DNA of 60,824 bases from Serratia nevei (GTDB taxonomy: Bacteria > Pseudomonadota > Gammaproteobacteria > Enterobacterales > Enterobacteriaceae): NCBI RefSeq assembly GCF_024160145.1, contig NZ_JAMYWQ010000029.1:1-60824 (forward strand), given 5' to 3'. The notes under the pieces were generated by a model. The model saw nothing but the letters and a program-made list of their open reading frames with translations. It was not told the DNA's origin and did no database searches. The position numbers and the translations under genes were made by a program. This document shows positions 21,495 to 29,674 of this stretch, piece after piece. The first letter of the stretch is position 1. Every line of letters starts with the position of its first letter.

Positions 21495-21569
21495 ATGGAA
21501 AGTGCAATTGAACTGTTCGTAACTGAGTCATCTGCAGATAACTACGACTTTAACAGTGTAGCTTGGTAA
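21495..21569 (+). CDS. Candidate RiPP precursor peptide (24 residues)
   Basis: A complete 24-codon frame starts ATG 8 bases after a GAGG ribosome site and ends TAA. The peptide starts MESAIELF, has an acidic middle (TESSAD) and ends NYDFNSVAW. It is followed at once by a terminator hairpin and then by modifying-enzyme genes on the same strand. A tiny gene, then an attenuator, then enzymes is the usual layout of RiPP clusters. The C-terminal part carries Tyr, Phe and Trp, the residues that P450 enzymes crosslink in known RiPPs such as the biarylitides and atropopeptides. I do not recognise the family. That it is a precursor is inference from position and composition. Confidence 0.72.
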   Translation: MESAIELFVTESSADNYDFNSVAW

Positions 21570-21577
21570 TATCCAGG

Positions 21578-21602
21578 AAAGGGCAGCTCCGCTGCCCTTT
21601 TC
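21578..21602 (+). terminator. Attenuating terminator after the precursor peptide
   Basis: A perfect 10-base stem (AAAGGGCAGC and GCTGCCCTTT) with a TCC loop is followed by TT. It begins 8 bases after the peptide stop. In RiPP operons such a leaky terminator gives more precursor than enzyme. Confidence 0.8.
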
Positions 21603-21634
21603 CAGTGAAGAAGCTCATAATTCAGGAGGCGGAA

Positions 21635-22036
21635 ATGGAAGATTTAGGCCATCATTACGTTCTGGATATTGTTTTAGATGACAAGAGTTTTCTTAAAGAT
21701 GAACACCGTCTACAGACATTTTTTCAGAGCGTATTGAATAAGACAAATTTTAATATAATCGGCTTTTTGTCTCATAAATTCACATCAGGAGGTGAGGGCG
21801 TCACGGGGATATTCTTGCTGAGTGAGTCCCATCTTTCATACCACACTTATCCCGAAAGTAATTATATCAGCATTGATGTTTACACCTGCGGGGGGAAGTG
21901 TTTTTCAGCTGTAAAAGAAATTGAATCCCGTCTTAGTTTAGTGACTAGAATAGTCGTTCGTTATATTGAACGCGGGAGTCACATCAAAGCACCACTATTT
22001 AACAAAGCTAACATAACTGCTGAGAAGGTGATCTGA
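21635..22036 (+). CDS. Small pyruvoyl-dependent S-adenosylmethionine decarboxylase (SpeD-like)
   Basis: A 133-residue protein of the short prokaryotic AdoMet decarboxylase class (Thermotoga type). It has the self-cleavage site Glu64-Ser65 in SESHLSYHTYPE, where Ser65 would become the pyruvoyl group, the proton-donor histidine (His70) and the catalytic cysteine in DVYTCG (Cys85). All are intact, so it should make decarboxylated SAM. Housekeeping enterobacterial SpeD is about twice this length and lies beside speE; no aminopropyltransferase is found here. I start at the ATG with CAGGAGG 6 bases upstream. It lies 1 base before the radical SAM gene. A role in supplying decarboxylated SAM for peptide tailoring is inference. 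Confidence 0.85.
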   Translation: MEDLGHHYVLDIVLDDKSFLKDEHRLQTFFQSVLNKTNFNIIGFLSHKFTSGGEGVTGIFLLSESHLSYHTYPESNYISIDVYTCGGKCFSAVKEIESRLSLVTRIVVRYIERGSHIKAPLFNKANITAEKVI

Positions 22037-22037
22037 G

Positions 22038-23432
22038 ATGAACATCAAAGACAATGGTATATTCAAGTTTGATTACCAATTCCCAGTATATAACTTTTTT
22101 TTCCCGAATCAGGGAAAAAATATTTCATCTGAAAGCTTGTCCGACGTCCTAAGTCACAGCAACTCCAATGTCTCATCCAGAGCACTTTATTTTCATATCC
22201 CATTCTGTGAAACTATTTGTACTTTTTGTCCTTTTACACGCGGAGCCTACAAAAACAGTGAGTTAGTTGATCAGTATACCCGTGCATTAATCAAAGAAAT
22301 CGAGATAAAGGCAGAGTTTAATGATTATCATGCTGTTCCAGTAAAATCAATATTCTTTGGCGGAGGAACACCCTCACTTCTCTCGCCAGAGAATATTGCT
22401 CAGATTGGTGCAGCAATACATAAAAATTTCTCTCTTTCATCTGACTGTGAATTTTCATTTGAAATTGAAATAAAGAGCCTGGATGAGGAAAAAGTTTACG
22501 CAATGAAGGAGATAGGCGTAACGCACCCACGTTTCGGGCTGCAGACGTTTAATCCTGTATGGCGTGAGCTTTTTAAGCTGACATCAACGTTTGACCACAT
22601 TAATTTTGCCGCAGACATACTCAATCGCAATTTCAGCACCGTCCTTTTCGACATACTTTACGGAATGAATGGACAGGACGAGGAAGATATTATAAGAGAC
22701 TTAGAACAGGCTATTTCTCTCGGAACGACAAATATCGATATTTATCCTATTGACAACGTCATGACGCAACCAAAACTGCATAAATCCATTCAGGATAAAG
22801 GAATGCCAGTTACAACCGCAACCCGGAAATTCACCATGAATATGCTGGTTGATGCTTATATGCGGAGTAAAGGATTTATGCCACATAACGGTCATGGTTA
22901 CGTTAGAACGAATAATGTTGATAATTCTGTTGTGAGTCAGGATTACAGTTTCGTATATCATGAACACGTATACGGATATGCCGATCATGATTTACATGGT
23001 TTTGGAGTCAATGCCGTCTCTTCTCTTCGCGGACATGTCATTACGAACACGTCAAGTCGTCAGAAGTACATTAGATCGGTACTTGAAGCCAATACTGTTC
23101 CATCGACTATAAGTAGACATCCCGAAATTCTGGATGAAATGAAACCGTTAATCCTGCGACTACCCTATCATGGTGAAATAGAAAAATCTAAAGTGAGCAT
23201 GTCGCAAATACCATTTGCATTGCAGGAAAAGCTTTCTCAGTTGAAAGCGCATCGGCTTGTCACAGAGGATGCAGAAAAATTATACCTCACGAAACTTGGT
23301 TGGTACTGGTATACCAACATAATGTACTGGCTAATGCCAGAGGCCGATCAAACGGCCATGAAACGGTTCATTACCGAACAGTTAGAAACTCCAGGAAAAT
23401 TTATTGCTAAAAAAGAGCTTCTATATGTCTGA
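22038..23432 (+). CDS. HemN-like (class C-type) radical SAM enzyme
   Basis: A 464-residue radical SAM protein with cluster cysteines at 57, 61 and 64 (FHIPFCETICTFCPF), a SAM-binding GGGTP at 108-112 and the HemN/HemW-type RFGLQTFNP segment. The C-terminal 90 residues, with LTKLGWYWYTNIMYWLMP, resemble the HemN winged-helix tail. Housekeeping HemN and HemW have different neighbours and sequence, so this is a specialised member. Related enzymes include class C radical SAM methylases and cyclopropanases that use two SAM molecules on RiPPs and other natural products. It follows the decarboxylase by 1 base and overlaps the P450 start by 8 bases. The actual reaction is unknown. Confidence 0.83.
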   Translation: MNIKDNGIFKFDYQFPVYNFFFPNQGKNISSESLSDVLSHSNSNVSSRALYFHIPFCETICTFCPFTRGAYKNSELVDQYTRALIKEIEIKAEFNDYHAVPVKSIFFGGGTPSLLSPENIAQIGAAIHKNFSLSSDCEFSFEIEIKSLDEEKVYAMKEIGVTHPRFGLQTFNPVWRELFKLTSTFDHINFAADILNRNFSTVLFDILYGMNGQDEEDIIRDLEQAISLGTTNIDIYPIDNVMTQPKLHKSIQDKGMPVTTATRKFTMNMLVDAYMRSKGFMPHNGHGYVRTNNVDNSVVSQDYSFVYHEHVYGYADHDLHGFGVNAVSSLRGHVITNTSSRQKYIRSVLEANTVPSTISRHPEILDEMKPLILRLPYHGEIEKSKVSMSQIPFALQEKLSQLKAHRLVTEDAEKLYLTKLGWYWYTNIMYWLMPEADQTAMKRFITEQLETPGKFIAKKELLYV

Positions 23433-24534
23433 ATTATCATTGTCACTTACTGAAGCATATAAGCAGCGATATGATGCAATCGCCTGTGATGACAGTGAGC
23501 ATAGAGGCATCTATTATCATGCCGACAAAAAATATTGGATTATTTATGATTACCAGTTATGTTCGCGGCTGCTGAACAGCCCGTACGTCACGAAAAAAAG
23601 AATGATGATTCCCCTCAGCATGTTTGATGAGGAAAAGACTGTCGTTGAACGTTTTCTCCTACTCATCAATCAGTCACTGATTTTCCGGGACGAGGGCAAA
23701 AGTGATATCGCCCGGATCATTCATCAGAATTTTAAAAATACTCCGTGCGATGAATTGATTAAAGAGACGCTCTCTTCGCTCAATCGGAGGAAATACCTTG
23801 ATGAGCATGATCTTATTACTCTCAATAATACGCTTGCAGCCAGGCTGGTCGGCTTAGAGTCCCCCAACACACTGGAAGAGCATGCCCACAACGTGGGCAT
23901 GCTCTTCGACGGTAGGATCCAAGGAAAAGAACATTTCGTCCAAATAGCCCGTTCTTTCCTTACTATATTTGATACCTTCAGGAACCAGAGCACCGATGAT
24001 GTCCCTTGCAGTGATATCAGTGCCTCAGACAAAGCCATAGCCTATATTGCGGCTCATCAGACAACCATGCAACTCATTGTGGCTGCGTTCTGGGCGATAT
24101 CACACTTTAATCTGAAAGTTGATGCAGAGAATGCCCGAGACACGGTGATTGAGGCTTCACGCTTATACAGCCCCGTTCTCTCCGTAGGTAGAGTGATATC
24201 TCAGGATACCACTCTCAGTGGGCAGAATCTGAAAAAAGGTGATAGGGTGATGTTCTATACTGGGTTGGCCAATTTCGATCCAGAAGTTTTTGAAGAACCC
24301 CTCCAGTTCATTCTAGGTCGGAAAGAAAGACCCCTTTCCTTCGGGACCGGTGTGCATATGTGCATCGGTATGGGAATTGCACTCAGCTTTGCTTCATCGT
24401 TTATGGCTGAAATTGGTGTGCTCTGCCTAAACAAGAGAGTCGTCAGCATAACCGACCTTGCAGAAGGTGTGTCAGCGTTGGGAGCATCACGTTTCAACAT
24501 TGGAATGGACTGTCATGAACTGGCTGAAAGTTAG
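23425..24534 (+). CDS. Cytochrome P450
   Basis: A 369-residue bacterial P450, slightly shorter than the usual 400. The heme-binding motif is FGTGVHMCIGMG, with Cys313 as iron ligand. The K-helix ExxR is EASR (243-246) and the ANFDPEVFEEP segment is typical. The I-helix oxygen-activation motif reads AAHQTT (209-214), with glutamine where most P450s have Glu or Asp; this occurs in some atypical P450s. P450s do C-C, C-O or C-N crosslinking of aromatic residues in several RiPP classes, which fits the Tyr/Phe/Trp-bearing peptide of this cluster. Start ATG overlaps the radical SAM stop by 8 bases; the end overlaps the exporter start by 20 bases. Confidence 0.88.
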   Translation: MSELSLSLTEAYKQRYDAIACDDSEHRGIYYHADKKYWIIYDYQLCSRLLNSPYVTKKRMMIPLSMFDEEKTVVERFLLLINQSLIFRDEGKSDIARIIHQNFKNTPCDELIKETLSSLNRRKYLDEHDLITLNNTLAARLVGLESPNTLEEHAHNVGMLFDGRIQGKEHFVQIARSFLTIFDTFRNQSTDDVPCSDISASDKAIAYIAAHQTTMQLIVAAFWAISHFNLKVDAENARDTVIEASRLYSPVLSVGRVISQDTTLSGQNLKKGDRVMFYTGLANFDPEVFEEPLQFILGRKERPLSFGTGVHMCIGMGIALSFASSFMAEIGVLCLNKRVVSITDLAEGVSALGASRFNIGMDCHELAES

Positions 24535-25744
24535 AAATTTTCGTACACTTCTCGCCTCTCTTTTTATCTCAAAGTCCGGCGATTATGCCTATGAGGTGGT
24601 TTTCGTCTTTATTGTGCTGGAAAGCACGCACAACGACTACCTGCTTACCGGCTTTGTTTATTTTTTCCGGTTTATCCCTTTCTTATTCTTCGGTCCCGTT
24701 GGCGGCTGGATGGCAGATAATTATCGTCTAAAAAATAACATGCTACTTAGCGAATGGCTGCGTCTGACGGTTTCACTGCTTCTCTTCATCAGCAGTCTGA
24801 GTGGTTCGGTCAGCATTACCATTCTTATCATGGCGTCAGTTTTGACAACTATCGGTCGCAGTATTTTCCAGCCGAGCTACCAGACAGCCGTACCTAGAAC
24901 TGTCAGTACTGACAGACTTACCGGTGCCAACAGTGTGTCGCAGGTAGCAGAGGAAACAGCTTCAGTGGCAGGCCCTCTCCTCTGCTCCCTTATCCTTTCA
25001 TTCGCTGACAAGTCATGGGTGTTGCTATTCAATGCTGTAACGTATGCCGTATCGATAATTTTTCTCTCCGCGTTTTCAGAAAAAGCCGAGGTAAAAAGAT
25101 CATCTTTCCAGATTAAAAACGTGTATCAGGAAACCTTTTCCTATATTCAGCAACTCTATCAGGGTACCCGCAGCTTGTTTATCATCATCTTGGGATCCTC
25201 CGTCTGTATTCTGTTTACTGGCTCGGTTATCCGTTTTATCATTCCTGCAGTGGCGGTCAATCAAGGTCAGGGTGAGGTATTTACCAGTTGGGTATTTTCA
25301 CTTATGGCTGCCGGCACAATCACTGGTGGATTGCTTTACGGAAAATTTGTTCGGTCAACCTCTCCAGAAAAGGTAATGCGACACTGGTTCATTTATGGTT
25401 TGCTACTATTGTTAATGTCCTTAACAGCCCTACATTCACTGATGTTTCTTTTGCCACTCGCGTTCGTTCTTGGTATTAGTGGTGCGTTTGTGGATATTTC
25501 TCTCGTCACTGTTATCCAGTCATGGTCTCCTTCGGGGAACATTGGCAAGACATTCGGCACGTTTTCAACTCTGGCGAACACAGCCGAAGCACTTTCTGGG
25601 CTTATTTCTGGGCTTATTGCCGTAGGTGGTCTGATGACTGCTTTTGTGGGAATGAGTTCACTTATTGCACTAACTGGCATAACCAGTACGGTTTTTCTCG
25701 CTGGGAAAACAGTGAAAAATACCCAGAATAACCACAGCAGCTAA
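24515..25744 (+). CDS. MFS transporter, probable exporter of the cluster product
   Basis: A 409-residue major facilitator protein with about 12 hydrophobic segments, of the MFS_3/EntS-like drug-exporter type. The signature loop reads FFGPVGGWMADNYRLKNNMLLSEW, a variant of the GG.LADRYGRR motif. I start at MNWLKVRNFR (ATG 24515), which overlaps the P450 by 20 bases. As the last gene in the operon it most likely exports the mature product and may confer self-protection. This role is inferred from position. Confidence 0.82.
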   Translation: MNWLKVRNFRTLLASLFISKSGDYAYEVVFVFIVLESTHNDYLLTGFVYFFRFIPFLFFGPVGGWMADNYRLKNNMLLSEWLRLTVSLLLFISSLSGSVSITILIMASVLTTIGRSIFQPSYQTAVPRTVSTDRLTGANSVSQVAEETASVAGPLLCSLILSFADKSWVLLFNAVTYAVSIIFLSAFSEKAEVKRSSFQIKNVYQETFSYIQQLYQGTRSLFIIILGSSVCILFTGSVIRFIIPAVAVNQGQGEVFTSWVFSLMAAGTITGGLLYGKFVRSTSPEKVMRHWFIYGLLLLLMSLTALHSLMFLLPLAFVLGISGAFVDISLVTVIQSWSPSGNIGKTFGTFSTLANTAEALSGLISGLIAVGGLMTAFVGMSSLIALTGITSTVFLAGKTVKNTQNNHSS

Positions 25745-25901
25745 ATGGGAAAAAATGAACCCGATGCCTTATATTGAGAGGCGGGATTAGCATTGAGCCA
25801 GGATAATGCCTGCTGATGGCTTTTGCAGTAGCGGTAAATGGACTGCAACACACACCTAATTATCCGCCGCAGCAGAATACACGCTAAAACGCGATGAACC
25901 T

Positions 25902-25925
25902 AAAAAAACCCGCCATAAGACGGGT
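25902..25925 (-). terminator. Minus-strand terminator-like hairpin
   Basis: ACCCG and CGGGT enclose an 8-base loop and are followed on the minus strand by seven U. It is a second, downstream hairpin behind the siderophore operon ending at 26050. Confidence 0.6.
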
Positions 25926-25989
25926 CTGAGCAAAGCCGGCAAACAGCAACAAATCGCATAGCACTCTTTATACCGCAGATCCTTGGGCG

Positions 25990-26022
25990 AAAAAAACAGG
26001 CGGAGCGTCGCCGCTTCGCCTG
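25990..26022 (-). terminator. Terminator of the entCEB-yncE-like operon
   Basis: CAGGCG/CGCCTG arms with an inner GAGC..GCTTC extension are followed by a run of U on the minus strand. It lies about 28 bases past the beta-propeller gene stop. Confidence 0.72.
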
Positions 26023-26049
26023 TTCGATGTGCGCTTACCCTCGGCGGGA

Positions 26050-27114
26050 TTATTTCAGCGCTACGCGGATCACGTCGTCCGGCGCGGTGGCTTCTTTCTC
26101 GCGGCTGGAAGCCTGCTTGACGCTGACATACAGCGTCTGGCCGTCCGGCGACAGCGCCAGGCTGTTCGGGTGGGTCGGCGTCTTGATGGTGTTCAGCACC
26201 TTGTAGCTCTTGGCGTCGATCACGCTCACTTCGCCCGCCTGGCGATGGGTGACGTAAACTTCATTGCGCGCCGGGTTGAACAGCACCGCCAGCGATTCCG
26301 GCACGTCGATCTTGCTCAGGATGTTGCCGTTACGGGTATCCACCACCAGCACCTGCGGCTGCTTGGAATCGGTGATGAACGCGCGATGGGTAGCGGTATC
26401 CAGGCTGATGTTCAGGAAGAAGTGCTCTTTGGCCTCATCCAGCTTCTTGCGCGACAGCACCTTGTTGGATTGGGTATCGATGGTCACCAGCTCGCCGTCG
26501 GCGTTGGTGACGTACAGGCGTTTGGCGGCGGCGTCCAGCGCCAGGCCGGTGCCGTATTTGCCGGTGTCGGTCACGGTGGCGCGCAGGGTCAGATCCTTGC
26601 CGTTCACCACCCACACCACGCTGGAATCACCCAGCCCGGTGATGTACAGGGTATCGCTGTCGGCATCCGCCACCAGTTCGCGCGGCGCCAGCGGTTTGAC
26701 GGTTTCGGAGCGTTTGCGCGCGTCCAGTACCAGGCGGCCTTTCACGTCGCCGGTTTTGGCGTCGATGGCGGTCACCGAGCTGTCAACGGTATTGCCGAAG
26801 AACAACGTGCCAGTCTTGGCGTTGACGGCGGCGCCGAACGGCTTGATGTCGTTATGGATAATCTGGGTCACGTCCAGCGTGGTCGGATCCAGACGGTAAA
26901 CGATGCCGCCCTTGTCCAGCTTGCGGCTCTGCGACGTCGCCAGGTAGAGTGCGTTCTCGCTCGGGCTGTAGGCCATTTCATAGGCGCCCTTGCCAACCGG
27001 CTTGCGCAGCACTTCCGGCGCGGTCTGTGCCAGCAGCGTATTGGAGAACAGCAGCGTGGACAGCAGCATCAGCGGAAATGCCGCACGTTTTCCCTTGGTG
27101 ATCAAAGCGTTCAT
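26050..27114 (-). CDS. YncE-like secreted beta-propeller protein (1)
   Basis: A 354-residue protein with a signal peptide (MNALITKGKRAAFPLMLLSTLLFSNTLLAQ) and repeated beta-propeller blades of the YVTN type, such as DSDTLYITGLGDS, AKRLYVTNADGEL and DGQTLYVSV. E. coli YncE is a periplasmic, iron-regulated seven-bladed propeller. Start is the ATG at 27114 with AAGGAG 7 bases upstream. It follows entB by 60 bases and is probably the last gene of the entCEB operon. A clear paralogue is at 40950-42182. A role in handling iron or siderophore in the periplasm is inference. Confidence 0.85.
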   Translation of the reverse strand: MNALITKGKRAAFPLMLLSTLLFSNTLLAQTAPEVLRKPVGKGAYEMAYSPSENALYLATSQSRKLDKGGIVYRLDPTTLDVTQIIHNDIKPFGAAVNAKTGTLFFGNTVDSSVTAIDAKTGDVKGRLVLDARKRSETVKPLAPRELVADADSDTLYITGLGDSSVVWVVNGKDLTLRATVTDTGKYGTGLALDAAAKRLYVTNADGELVTIDTQSNKVLSRKKLDEAKEHFFLNISLDTATHRAFITDSKQPQVLVVDTRNGNILSKIDVPESLAVLFNPARNEVYVTHRQAGEVSVIDAKSYKVLNTIKTPTHPNSLALSPDGQTLYVSVKQASSREKEATAPDDVIRVALK

Positions 27115-27174
27115 TGAAATCTCCTTATGAGCCAACGGGGCGGCCAAGCGGCCGCCCTCTCATCGTTATTAAAA

Positions 27175-28035
27175 TCAGGCTTTCTCTTCGGAAAGCAGCG
27201 CCCACCAGCTGTCGATGGTCGGGTTGCGCGCCAGCGCGATAAAGTCGATGTCGCTGCGGATCTTGCGCCAGCGGGTCGCCAACTCCATGATGCGTACCGA
27301 ATCCAGACCGTAATCGATCAAGTTTTCATCGTTGCCCATGTCTTCGCTGTCTTCGTCCAGCAGCGGCAGGATCTGCTGACGCAGCGCATCGATGCTGGCG
27401 ATGCCGGCCGCCGGCAGCAGAGACGCGGTGGTCACCACCCGGCCGCAGCGGCCGGCGGTGTAGCGCAGCGCCATCAGGTGTTCGTCGCGCGAGAAATCCG
27501 CCAGGCCGTCGGCCACCATGAAAGGTTGGATGTTGCGCATGAAGGCGTCGATGGCGGTGGTCAGGCAGCCAATGTGCGCATACACGCCGCAGATGATCAG
27601 CTGATCGCGGCCGGACTCCTGCAGGATCTCCTGCAGCGGCGAACGGTGGAAGGCGCTGTAGCGCCATTTCACCAGCACCGTGTCGTCTTCGTCCGGCGCC
27701 AGCGCGGCGGTCACCGCCTGCTGCTCAGGGTGTTTGTTCAGGCCCGGCCCCCACATGTCGTTCAACAGTGCGCGATCTTCATCGCTCTGCTGGTTCGGCT
27801 GCGCGGTATAGAACACCGGAATACCCTGCTGCTTGCAGTAGCGGCGCAGGCTGGCGATGTTCTCCACCACCTGTTTAATCAGCGCGCTGTCTTCACCCCA
27901 GAAATTGAGGAAATACTGCTGCATGTCGTGGATCAACAGCGCGGCGCGCTGCGGCTCTACCTGCCAGGTGACTTTATTTTGCGGCAGTTCGTCCGCCGTC
28001 GGCAGCGCGTAATCATTAAGTTTTGGAATGGCCAT
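27175..28035 (-). CDS. entB: Isochorismatase / aryl carrier protein EntB
   Basis: A 286-residue bifunctional protein. The N-terminal isochorismatase domain (to about 205) makes 2,3-dihydro-2,3-dihydroxybenzoate. The C-terminal aryl carrier domain holds dihydroxybenzoate on a phosphopantetheine arm at Ser246 ([11 protein letters not shown]). The usual next gene entA is missing; a beta-propeller gene takes its place. Starts 3 bases after the entE stop. Confidence 0.95.
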   Translation of the reverse strand: MAIPKLNDYALPTADELPQNKVTWQVEPQRAALLIHDMQQYFLNFWGEDSALIKQVVENIASLRRYCKQQGIPVFYTAQPNQQSDEDRALLNDMWGPGLNKHPEQQAVTAALAPDEDDTVLVKWRYSAFHRSPLQEILQESGRDQLIICGVYAHIGCLTTAIDAFMRNIQPFMVADGLADFSRDEHLMALRYTAGRCGRVVTTASLLPAAGIASIDALRQQILPLLDEDSEDMGNDENLIDYGLDSVRIMELATRWRKIRSDIDFIALARNPTIDSWWALLSEEKA

Positions 28036-28038
28036 CGA

Positions 28039-29667
28039 TTAATCTCCCTGAGCCTGAGTCTGTAGCTGCGCCTCGAGCTGTTCGCGCAGCCGTTTTTTGT
28101 CCACTTTGCCGACCGGTGTCAGCGGCAGGCTGTCCACCTGAATAAAGCGATCCGGCAGTTTGAAGTCCGCCACGCCCTGTTCGCGCAGGTGGCGACGCAG
28201 CACCACCGGCTTCAGCGGCACGTTGGCGATGATATAGGCGCAGCTCTTCTCCCCCATCAGCGCGTCCGGCATCGACACCAGCGCGGCGTTGATCACGTCC
28301 GGGTGACGCAGCAGCAGGTTCTCGACCTCCTCGGCGGCGATCTTCTCCCCGCCGCGGTTGATCTGATCTTTCTGCCGCCCCTGCACGGTGATGTAACCGT
28401 CTTCGCTGATGCTGATCAGATCGCCGGAGCAGTAAAAACCGTCGGCGTCGAAGGCGCTGGCGTTGTGCGCCGGGCTCTGGTAGTAGCCGCGGAAGGTATA
28501 AGGCCCGCGCGTCATCAGCCGCCCAACCTCGCCCGCCGGCAACGGATTGCCGTCGTCATCCGCCACCCACACTTCGTCGTCCGGCGACATCGGCCGCCCT
28601 TGCGTCGTCAGGATGTGGCGTTCGTCGTCGTCCAGCCGGGTGTAGTTCACCAACCCTTCCGCCATGCCGAACACCTGCTGCAGCCGGCAGCCGATTTCGT
28701 TCTGAATGCGCGCCGCCAGCGCCTCGCCCAGCTTGGCGCCACCCACCTGCAGCAGTTCCAGGCTGGCGAGCTGGGCATTACTGCCCCACTCTTCGATCGC
28801 CTGCAGCCACAGCGTCACCGCCGGCGGTACCAGCGCCGTCACGTTGATTTGGTGCTGTTCAATCAGGCGGAAGCACTGCCCGGCGTCCGGATCGGCGGCG
28901 AACACCACCAGGCCGGCGCCATAAAACACGCCCAGCACGCCCGGCGAACTCATCGGGTAGTTGTGCGCTACCGGCAGCGCGCACAGATAGCGGGTCTGCG
29001 CGTCGAAACGGCAAATCTCCACGCTGCGGCGAATGCTGTAGTAGTAGTCGTTGTGGGTGCGCGGGATCAGCTTCGGCGTCCCGGTGCTGCCGCCGGAAAG
29101 CTGGAAGAACGCCACCCGATCGGCCGCGGAAGGCTGCGCGACGAAACCGTCGCTCGCCTCGTCCAGCCAAGCGGCCAGCGCCAGTTCGCCCTCGGCCTGG
29201 CTGCGCAGCGCCACCACCCGCAGCGAAGGATGCGCATCGCGGAAGGCGTTCAGGAATTGATCGTCGGCAAACAGCCCGTGCTGGCGATCGGCGATCAGCA
29301 GCGCCGGTTTGATCTGCTCGGCATAGGCGTTCAGCTCGCTGCGCTGGTGGCTGAACAGCGCGTTGACCGGCGCCACGCCAATTTTCAGCAGCGCGAAGAA
29401 CACGATATAGAACTCCGCCACGTTGCCCAACTGCACCAGCGCAGTATCGCCGGCTTTCACGCCGCGGCGCAGCAGAGCCGCCGCCAGGCGATCGGCGCGC
29501 TGCTGCAGCTCGCGGTAGGTCAGGCTGCCCTGGGCGTCGATAATCGCCGGGGCGTCGTTGTTGGCCTGGCGGTCGAGGATCTCGGTCAGCGGCTTGTCAG
29601 TCCAGTAGCCGCGTTCGCGATAGCGGCTGGCGAACTCCGCCGGCCAGGGGGTAAAGGCAATGCTCAT
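28039..29667 (-). CDS. entE: 2,3-Dihydroxybenzoate-AMP ligase EntE
   Basis: A 542-residue stand-alone adenylation enzyme that activates 2,3-dihydroxybenzoate and loads it onto the EntB carrier domain. The P-loop [19 protein letters not shown] and the C-terminal [20 protein letters not shown] and [11 protein letters not shown] motifs are present. It sits between entC (7-base gap) and entB (3-base gap), so the three are cotranscribed. Confidence 0.95.
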   Translation of the reverse strand: MSIAFTPWPAEFASRYRERGYWTDKPLTEILDRQANNDAPAIIDAQGSLTYRELQQRADRLAAALLRRGVKAGDTALVQLGNVAEFYIVFFALLKIGVAPVNALFSHQRSELNAYAEQIKPALLIADRQHGLFADDQFLNAFRDAHPSLRVVALRSQAEGELALAAWLDEASDGFVAQPSAADRVAFFQLSGGSTGTPKLIPRTHNDYYYSIRRSVEICRFDAQTRYLCALPVAHNYPMSSPGVLGVFYGAGLVVFAADPDAGQCFRLIEQHQINVTALVPPAVTLWLQAIEEWGSNAQLASLELLQVGGAKLGEALAARIQNEIGCRLQQVFGMAEGLVNYTRLDDDERHILTTQGRPMSPDDEVWVADDDGNPLPAGEVGRLMTRGPYTFRGYYQSPAHNASAFDADGFYCSGDLISISEDGYITVQGRQKDQINRGGEKIAAEEVENLLLRHPDVINAALVSMPDALMGEKSCAYIIANVPLKPVVLRRHLREQGVADFKLPDRFIQVDSLPLTPVGKVDKKRLREQLEAQLQTQAQGD

Positions 29668-29674
29668 CTTGTCG

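Larger units (their letters stand above)
25745..26049. other. Island end and intergenic region
   Basis: I see no gene here. Base composition changes back to GC-rich across this stretch, so the right border of the island probably lies here. I searched for a repeat of the tRNA-Phe 3' end as an attachment site and did not see one. Two minus-strand hairpin terminators are annotated separately. Confidence 0.5.

Noticed and set aside
21635..22036. Housekeeping spermidine-pathway speD.
   Set aside because: It is half the length of enterobacterial SpeD, has no speE neighbour and is coupled to radical SAM and P450 genes.
22038..23432. A second HemN or HemW for heme synthesis.
   Set aside because: The neighbours and tail region do not fit, and it is in a transferred operon.
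25745..26049. A right-hand attachment site repeating the tRNA-Phe 3' end.
   Set aside because: I found no copy of the tRNA end here or elsewhere to the right.
27138..27157. A GGGCGGCC/GGCCGCCC hairpin between entB and the yncE-like gene as a terminator.
   Set aside because: It lacks a U tract on the minus strand, so it is at most an RNA-processing or stability element.
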